NCBI GenBank assembly: GCA_026874595.1
Contig: CM049311.1
Coordinates: forward strand, 76,954,453-77,018,452
Source of the DNA: Sipunculus nudus
Taxonomy: Eukaryota > Annelida > Sipuncula > Golfingiida > Sipunculidae
Length of the DNA: 64,000 nt
Direction of reading: 5' to 3'
The position numbers and the translations under genes are program-made. The notes beneath the pieces are model-generated. The model searched no databases. It saw only the letters and a list, made by a program, of their open reading frames with translations, and was not told where the DNA came from. Position 1 is the first letter of the stretch, and the number at the start of each line of letters is the position of its first letter. Below are positions 56,621-64,000 of the stretch, one piece after another.

Positions 56621-58350
56621 TCTTATAAACCATTCACCTTCGTTTTTCCTTGCATCTTGAGTTGCAGAACTATGAAACTATAAAAATAACAGTCTAGCCA
56701 TTCCAATGCAATTAATTATAACTTGTTGTCTTAAATCTAGATGAAGTTCATTATGTCTTCGGATCTGTAAATTAATGGTTTACTTTCAGTATTTGGGTCC
56801 CTCCTTAAATGTATGTATGTATTCAGGAATCCTATGTATAGCTTTATGTAATTTGCATACATTTAGCAGCCCATGTTGATCTGCTTTGTCTATAAATTAA
56901 AAAATTCCTATGTAGACCAATCGCTGTGCATCGGCAAAGTTCCATGCTGCATTTCGTCTCCAATGAGGGTATTATTAATCAGAGCATGGAAAGTTTAAAT
57001 TCGGAGAGGTGACATATACGTGGTTGCCATGGACAACAATGACGTTTCCCATGGTATCCGTCACTTCTGCCCACACACTATAGTGTACACTTGTATACCC
57101 TTGTCCTGATGTATAATCACAGCCATGTATACAGGGCAGTTTGAAATCTAAAGTAATCACAATTCATTTTGCCTTTTATTACCTGTCCTCTGTTACTGTT
57201 TGTGTATTACATGTAGGTACAGATGCATATCCAAGCATGTATTGGATACCTGTGTGTGTTCCTCTGCACTTAACTGATTCCTGTTCCTAAATTATATATA
57301 AAAATAAATAGATATTTATAAATAAATAAATAATTAAAATTATTTACACATATATATATATATATATATCTTGCGGTTACATATTTGATAATTGACATAT
57401 GTGACGTCATTATGAATAATATATTCATGTATGCGTTTGATAAAAAAAAATCTAAGTAGTATATATGTCAGCAGTCGATCTATCATTTATTTAGTTCTAT
57501 TAGCAGTAATGTGGATTCTGTATGCACATTACTGTTATATCATTGATATCACCGATTCTGTCTAAACAGTTACTTGTGTCAATACCTATACTATGGGAGG
57601 GCCCAAAGTACACAAGCTATTAGTAATGTGGATTTGTTAGTAAAATTATTTTCGATAAAATACAAAGCCGAATATATAATATTATGGTACCACTGGTCAT
57701 TTAGAATTCTACACTCATGATGCTACATTCATGCATGTGCAAGCTCTAATATATTGACGCGAAGCGACACATGCACTGGTATATATAAAGCCTACAAAAA
57801 TATGTCACATTCGTACAAGAATCAGTACAGTGAACAATATTGCGAATTAAACCGTACTGACTGGCTTTAAAACCAGACAATATTGAGGTTTCTTTCCTAA
57901 TATGTATTATCTATCAATGTTCACATGCCATGAATCGAGAACAGGTATTTCCGCTTCTTAATGACGTATTCTAATCGTGCCAGGCAAATGATTTAATAGT
58001 CAGATACATGTATATATACATTCCCTCTTCTCTTATTATTTGTGGCATACAGACTAAGTTAACACATTGATAAAAATTATTATATGTATCCTTGAGTATT
58101 TATAGATACATTTGTATAATATCCCTGGACTTCTGTCAAGATCTTCGTATTTGTTATATATCTTATTTGTCTGGGGATTCCAATAAAAAAAAAAGTCTTC
58201 TGGTTTATGCATCACAGTGACAATTTTTATAAAAATGCTTTAAAATCTTTATATACATGTCATATTTCATAGATGATACGTAATACAGGTATATATTTCA
58301 AAATGAATTTAAGCTTATTAATATTCAGTCGTTTATTTGGAAGAAAATAA
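56621..58350. other. AT-rich sequence, no gene seen
   Basis: A lone TGACGTCA lies at 57402-57409 and a short TA run at 57351-57370. GTTGCCATGGACAAC (about 57024) resembles an X-box but has the wrong spacing. Confidence 0.5.
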
Positions 58351-58927
58351 AGGACCCGCGCCTGAAGCAGTGCAAAGACGTACATTCCTAGAACTAGAGA
58401 AGTTCTACACTTGACACACTCTAGAATTAATTATTAAGGGATCATTGTTCAAACCACCGCTGTCGATGTTTATTTTCCTAAAGCTGATAAAACAAGGCAA
58501 AGAGGGATAAGTTCGTGCAGATTTGACCGCAGGCTGGTTTTTTTTGTTAAGTGCGAGAAAAATAACCATGTGCCTCCCTTTTAAACTGTTTCGTCGACCG
58601 CAATTAACACATACGCGGGTTCACCAATGGCCACTCACAAGGGTGACCTTTCAACCATTAACCGGATTCATAATTCACGCATGCTATAGGTGAAAGGTCA
58701 CTTGACCAACTGTTTACAAACAGGGTCAGCTCAGTCATCTGATGAGAGCGGCCACAAAGCCTTGACCAAATGGTCGTGTGAACTCCTAGCTGGCTTGCTA
58801 CATAATTCATGCTCGAGCTCAGCGCGCAGTCGGTGACTGTAGCGGCGACACCCATCGGATAAAGGATTTATACCATTATACAGGAAAAACGCCCGAGCAG
58901 AGTGCGTTATCTTGCACGCTGGCCATC
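58350..58927 (+). promoter_or_regulatory. CpG-rich putative promoter and 5' leader
   Basis: G+C and CpG rise sharply from about 58550. A TATA-like TTTATACC (about 58867) lies some 60 bp before the ATG at 58928, leaving room for a start site about 30 bp downstream of it and a short leader. The G+C-rich character continues into the start of the presumed intron (to about 59200). Promoter function is inferred from this layout. Confidence 0.4.
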
Positions 58928-58946
58928 ATGGAGATGATGGAACAAG
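58928..58946 (+). CDS. candidate first coding exon (MEMMEQ...)
   Basis: ATG in a strong context (gccatcATGG), six codons reading MEMMEQ plus one base, then the donor G|GTATGT (phase 1). It sits inside a CpG-rich patch with a TATA-like box about 60 bp upstream, the expected layout for the 5' end of an invertebrate gene with a short first coding exon and a long first intron. The remaining 5 kb to the right edge is AT-rich with microsatellites and no recognisable second exon, so the rest of the gene should lie beyond the window. The product cannot be named from six residues. A second ATG with a donor (ATGACCCGCG|GTAAGC, 59057) could be an alternative first exon. Confidence 0.45.
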
Positions 58947-59729
58947 GTATGTTCGGTTTATTTTAAAACGTATGTGTCCTTAGATGTGAGAATTTGCGGT
59001 AGTTAACTAGGGCGTTTCTTGGTCCAGCGTGCGTGGGACCACGGATTGACCGCTGGATGACCCGCGGTAAGCGTCCCCGCCGCCGCATCAGATTCTCGCT
59101 TCCAGGAACATCGCGCCAGACGGCTGAGTCGGAGTAGGCGCTCTCTGCATTCCGCCGTACACTAGCTGGCTATGCTCTCCCCGATAAACTACCATTATAA
59201 CTTGATAGCATCTTACTTCTTACGTAACCGCCCCCTGACCTAGTTTATGGTCAAGCAGCTGAAACATATAGCTTCCTGCTCGCTGCTATCAATTCATAGG
59301 TTTATAAATGTATGCCCGTTTTTCATTATTATTCTACCGCCATATCACAAACAAGCTGCACTTTCCTGACTTTGAACAATTTCATTGCTGTATTTCATGA
59401 CATCGGGGAAGATTATATCATGCATTACACCGTTTTGATATTTAAGTTAATTATAATTTAAAAAAAAAAAACAGATAAAATTAGCAAGTTTCTTACTGTT
59501 CTATGACAAAATTCAAATTAAAATTCATACTTAATATCTCCATACTTTTTCTTTTGAATGTTAAAGTTTTACTTGATGCGACTCTTTTCATGTTTGCAAT
59601 TGATTTAATGTTTAAATGACTTTTATATTTGATGCAAGCAATAATGCAGGTGAATTCACTTATGTATAAATATCAGGAAATGATAGCGCTTTTAGAAACG
59701 GATGTATTTCTCTGACCGAAATGAAGGAA

Positions 59730-59732
<3 letters not shown>

Positions 59733-59779
<47 letters not shown>
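59733..59779. repeat. (TA)n microsatellite
   Basis: About 23 TA dinucleotides within the presumed first intron. Confidence 0.98.
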
Positions 59780-59784
<5 letters not shown>

Positions 59785-59978
59785 TATCAACATGCATAAA
59801 TTTATGAACAATCATAAATAAGGAATTAAGATTAAATTATGACTAAAAGGAAGACCCATTTGATTATTATCTCACAATGGGATTGACTTGATTACGGTCT
59901 TGGCGTATAATCCATCCACAATACTATTTATATGTTTGTGGCCATTGATAGATCGCTTCAGACATGTAGAGACTATAA

Positions 59979-59979
59979 A

Positions 59980-60052
<73 letters not shown>
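59979..60052. repeat. (TA)n microsatellite with TACA interruptions
   Basis: Two interruptions of the form TACAT split the array. Confidence 0.97.
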
Positions 60053-60208
60053 CACAAAATTAACACAACATTCACTTCACATACACTTAATATAGATTTT
60101 ATGAAGTAAATATAAATAAAGTACATTAAAAAAAATTTAATTCTCCATGGACGACGTATGGTTGTAATGTGTACGAAACAAAAGTTTAAAAAAGATATAC
60201 CGGCATCT

Positions 60209-60301
60209 CTCTCTCTGTCGGTCTGTCTCTCGCTCTCTCTCTCTCTTTAACTCTCTCTCTCTCTCTTTAACTCTCTCTCTTTGTCTCTCTTTCTCTCTCT
60301 G

Positions 60302-60388
<87 letters not shown>
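60209..60388. repeat. (CT)n-(TA)n compound microsatellite
   Basis: Imperfect CT/GTCT/TTTAACT tract of about 140 bases followed by about 40 bases of TA, the same CT-to-TA arrangement as at 352-438 and 18870-18970. Confidence 0.97.
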
Positions 60389-60391
<3 letters not shown>

Positions 60392-63300
60392 CTAATTCTC
60401 CCAGAGGTGGAGTGAAGCATGAAATTTGCAGATTTCCAATTTGTTTAGATATTAATCGCGTTATTTATGGGGAAAATAAGTATATTTCCAGGGTTTGATT
60501 TGAATATAGTTTTTGTAGATTTGAGCAAAACCTTATCCTTGCAATACTTGCAAATAATTCATTAAATAACTTGTAATATGGCCTTACTAATATACTTTAC
60601 AGATAAGGCACATACCACGGGACAAGACCCATTAAATCATTAATTTATTTTCTCCATCTATCCTTCTATATGCACTCTTAGAAAACTCAGAATTTAAAGG
60701 AATATATCGCGCAAAATATAGTATTGGAAAAATAAAAAAAAAAATGTCCCATGTCTGCATAAAGTTTAAGCCTACTGATACATGCGGAAATAAAAAAATA
60801 AATTAATACTTAATATATATAATAATACATCCCGGTGAAGGGTGCATTATATGCATTTTACCCCAAATTGAATTGCACATGTTTCAATAAAAAACCTTTA
60901 TACGCATATGGCCTTCATAAATTATTTAGAACTTACTGAAATTGATTCGTAAATTACTATATAGTCATTTAGGAATAGACCATATATTTTATGATTTCTG
61001 CAGACAAAAATGACCGAATTAAACTAATTTAAGTTATATGGAATAAAACTGTGACACCTGTTTGTCCCCCAAGCAGTATAAAAAGAAAATTATTCCTTCA
61101 AATATAATATACTTTACTTTCCATGCAAATATCCCATAAAATCGACGATATTATTAATTTCTTGAAAAAATATTATATGGCATTTAGTATATTTTTCCTC
61201 AATGAAAAGTACATGCTTGCATTGCAGTGTCCTCAACTGCTTTCCGTTTTCTGGTTTCTTTACATCGCAACACCGATAATAAGTATTCCATACCCATTAT
61301 CATACAGTTATGTTAACATATATTTTACCAATATAATATTTTTCCACTCCGCTAATATAATTCTGGAGAATCTTATTTAAGTTTTTATTTTGAAACACGT
61401 TTCATTTTTGTCTGACTTATAGTTTGAACACAGGAAATCTCTACATAAAAACCCCTGTCTTTGACTTTTTTGGGGGGTAAAATTTTATAATTATATATTT
61501 TATATAATATTTCATCTGTTTACCAACGTGGAAATCTAGGCAGCGTGATCCTGTAGTTTGATTAAAAAGAAGGAAATTATTGTTTAAATAAGTCTGGATT
61601 AAAAATAAAGCCAACTAAAGGATCATAATTATAGTAAATTACAATATAATATTAATATTATAGTAAATATAATATCGGTAAGCATTCATGGTACATTTTA
61701 TATTGAGATGGAGACCTTTTAAATACAGCATATATTTATAATTCAGTTGACGGTTATTGGCCAAAATCTAATATTGGTTTTTCTTTTGTGACTGAAGGTA
61801 ATTGAATATATATATACTCTTATTATAGGGCGCCTTTATATGAACTTATATAGGACAAAAGCGATAACTCGCTGTATTAATTTGAAGCTTCTTCGAACCA
61901 ATTATTGTAAATTATGTATTTATATGTTATAATAAAGTAATCCGATTCGCTCCTGTATACGCTATATCATATTGACTCAAATTACCTGAATATTCTTTTC
62001 GAGAAACTTATATATAAATTAAATCAATAAAAGGTATATAAGAAAACGCTGTCGTTATACTTTCACACATAATCTTAACCTTCTTGAACAAAAAAAAAGT
62101 ATGTGTAAAAAAAAGTATATGGAAATTGTTTCATAACATTAAAATATTTTAAAACTGGTTCTTACGTTTTATACTTGTGGCCAACCTTTAATTTCTAAAG
62201 AAGAAACATTTCGTTTGTATGCAAGATAAAACACGTTAACGGCTATACAGTACACTTATAGAAAGCGTATATTGCACCAAAGCAAATTTTGAAATGAACT
62301 ATAAAACATGCATTTCTGAGTAGATGCCGTATTTCGACCATAAATTATATACATGTAATTATAATTGCAATTGATTTTATATGACCTGTCACAGTTCAGA
62401 TCGGTATTTGGCTCAGCTCAAGGTATTAAAAATTATATATTTAATATTTAAGTAATCTAAATATATATCATATTCGAGTAGTCGGAACTTAGGTGAAACT
62501 TTCCTGGCTTTAACCCAAAGTATATATGAGTTGAGGGCATTGTTCGTTAATCAGGATTTTCGCTGGACCGGATCCGGACCGGGGTCTGAATTGGTCAGAA
62601 TCCAAATCGGGATTTGGTCAGGACCAATCTGTCATTGGTTTTGACCACATCCCTATCTGGGATCATATACTGGAAAGATCATTCTTGTCTATATATAGCC
62701 ACCAGAGAATCATGCCGTGCATGAATTATAAGTTTTTCAATTGTCCATATGATCTGAAGAATTATCGGCAAATTCCTGTCTTCCTCTGTGTATATACCTT
62801 CAAGCCGCATGCATGATATACAAATGATTCAATTCTGAGATGTTTCTTTTATTTCTGCTAAAGCTGAAAGTTATATTCACAATGTAAATATACCATTCTA
62901 TATATGTTTCATTTTCCATGCAGTGCATGGCATAGTAAGGCAGGACGTCCTCACTTAACATTATTGATATACGAAAAAAATAAAAATAAAATTAAAAAAT
63001 CTGTATATCATTGTATAAAAAACGAAAAGACTGAATAAGATTTATTAAGAAAAATATTGAATAGGATTGTTTCGAGAATGAACAAATTTATCCTATCTAT
63101 AATTTAATCTGAATTAAATGATATTCCTAAGGGATTATCAAATGACATTTAAAAAAAAGTGGAATTCCAAGAATATTTACTCTCCCGGAAAAATATAAAT
63201 GCTCTAGGAAACATTTCTCCTGAAAAAAAAACTGAGATAAAATCCAGGAGTTATTGAGAATTTTTTCATGAACTTTTAACAAATAACTAAATCCTACATG

Positions 63301-64000
63301 ATCTGCACACAAACATATATATAAAAACGGCTTAGCAACGTTATAGGGAGAGAACATATACATTACTTATGAGATTTCTCTGAAATAATAATTATATGGC
63401 TATATACACTGAAATAATAAAGCTTCATGATTCCCAGAGGAAGTTATTTATATCAGATATCAGCCCTCGAAATTATTAAATTATCTCCATTATTATATAT
63501 ATTATTTAACACTGAAATTTTCGTTGGTCTTTAATTTCGTATATTAAAGAATCGGCTAATATATGGTGTATAGAGGTTTAAAATTATCCCCGTTCCATAT
63601 CACTAAAATAGTATTTTTTCTTTATGTTTATTAACTAATGACTGTTATAACTTTTTTTCTTGATTTCACAGAATTATAGGTTGAATCTTTGTATATCTTT
63701 TCTTTTTAAATATTGCCATGCGTTCTGGTTATGTAAATAAGTCATATAATGAACAGTATAAAAACATTTTTGCGACAATCCTTTTTTTTCATTAATTGAT
63801 TTTAGCTTTAATAATTCGTATCCTTCCCTTGTTTTATGGAATTAACATATCGTGAGTCGAAAGCATAAGTATTTATCATTTACTATAACAGATAGAGTCT
63901 ATAATCTATATAAACAGTGCGGGGTAAACCTGCATTGAATTATAGGTTCAAGCTACCCCTTGGGGTAACGCTTTCAGATTATCTGAAATAGGGGTATAAC
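60389..64000. other. AT-rich sequence, presumed intron, no exon seen
   Basis: Very AT-rich with short frames only. A G+C-richer island at 62560-62640 contains CCGGATCCGG and GGTCAGGACCAAT-type inverted words, probably a small repeat. No second exon for the candidate at 58928 could be identified. Confidence 0.45.

Noticed and set aside
60210-60350. CT-rich tract considered as a polypyrimidine acceptor region
   Set aside because: It is a microsatellite running into TA repeats, with no open frame after it.

Overview
The window reads as nuclear DNA of an invertebrate animal, most likely a bivalve or other lophotrochozoan. It is AT-rich (about one third G+C by eye), full of (TA)n, (GA)n, (TAA)n, poly-G/C runs and minisatellites, and it has intron-type splice signals. 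It also carries repeat types that I associate with mollusc genomes: a tail rich in GGACAGACAGACGG ending in a TAGCTCA...TGAGCTA palindrome, a MITE with CTGTGGTTG ends and internal 'cgcgaa' motifs, and a Ulp1-like protease domain of the kind carried by transposons. The species assignment is inference. There are no rRNA, tRNA, CRISPR or bacterial operon features.

Layout: 1190-5060 is a 3.9 kb minisatellite field. 7.1-9.95 kb is G+C-richer and holds the best gene candidate, two exons at 8118-8169 and 9107-9504 on the + strand with matching intron phase and an unrecognised product. 11.1-14.5 kb is repeat-derived: a 340-bp tandem array, dispersed copies and a MITE. 15.0-15.5 kb and 19.7-21.0 kb are 26-bp and 16-bp minisatellites. 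24.7-26.9 kb is a G+C-rich, promoter-like patch. 29090-30082 is a non-autonomous hAT transposon with a perfect 8-bp target duplication. 30.4-37 kb is AT-rich and microsatellite-dense. 37.4-38.1 kb holds an unexplained long open frame. 41.26-42.77 kb is a 1.5 kb pentanucleotide array. 44575-46515 is an inverted-repeat transposon with a MITE nested inside it, and beside it (47.13-47.57 kb, - strand) lies a broken Ulp1-like cysteine protease domain. 51.5-52.6 kb is a 43-bp minisatellite carrying 11 perfect TGACGTCA sites. 54.9-56.6 kb and 58.35-59.3 kb are G+C-rich patches; the second contains a convincing first coding exon (58928-58946), whose first intron would run to the right edge.

No complete, recognisable host gene is present. 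Most long reading frames are by-products of tandem repeats. The strongest calls are the mobile elements and tandem arrays; every coding call except the Ulp1-like pseudogene is tentative and needs transcripts to confirm it.
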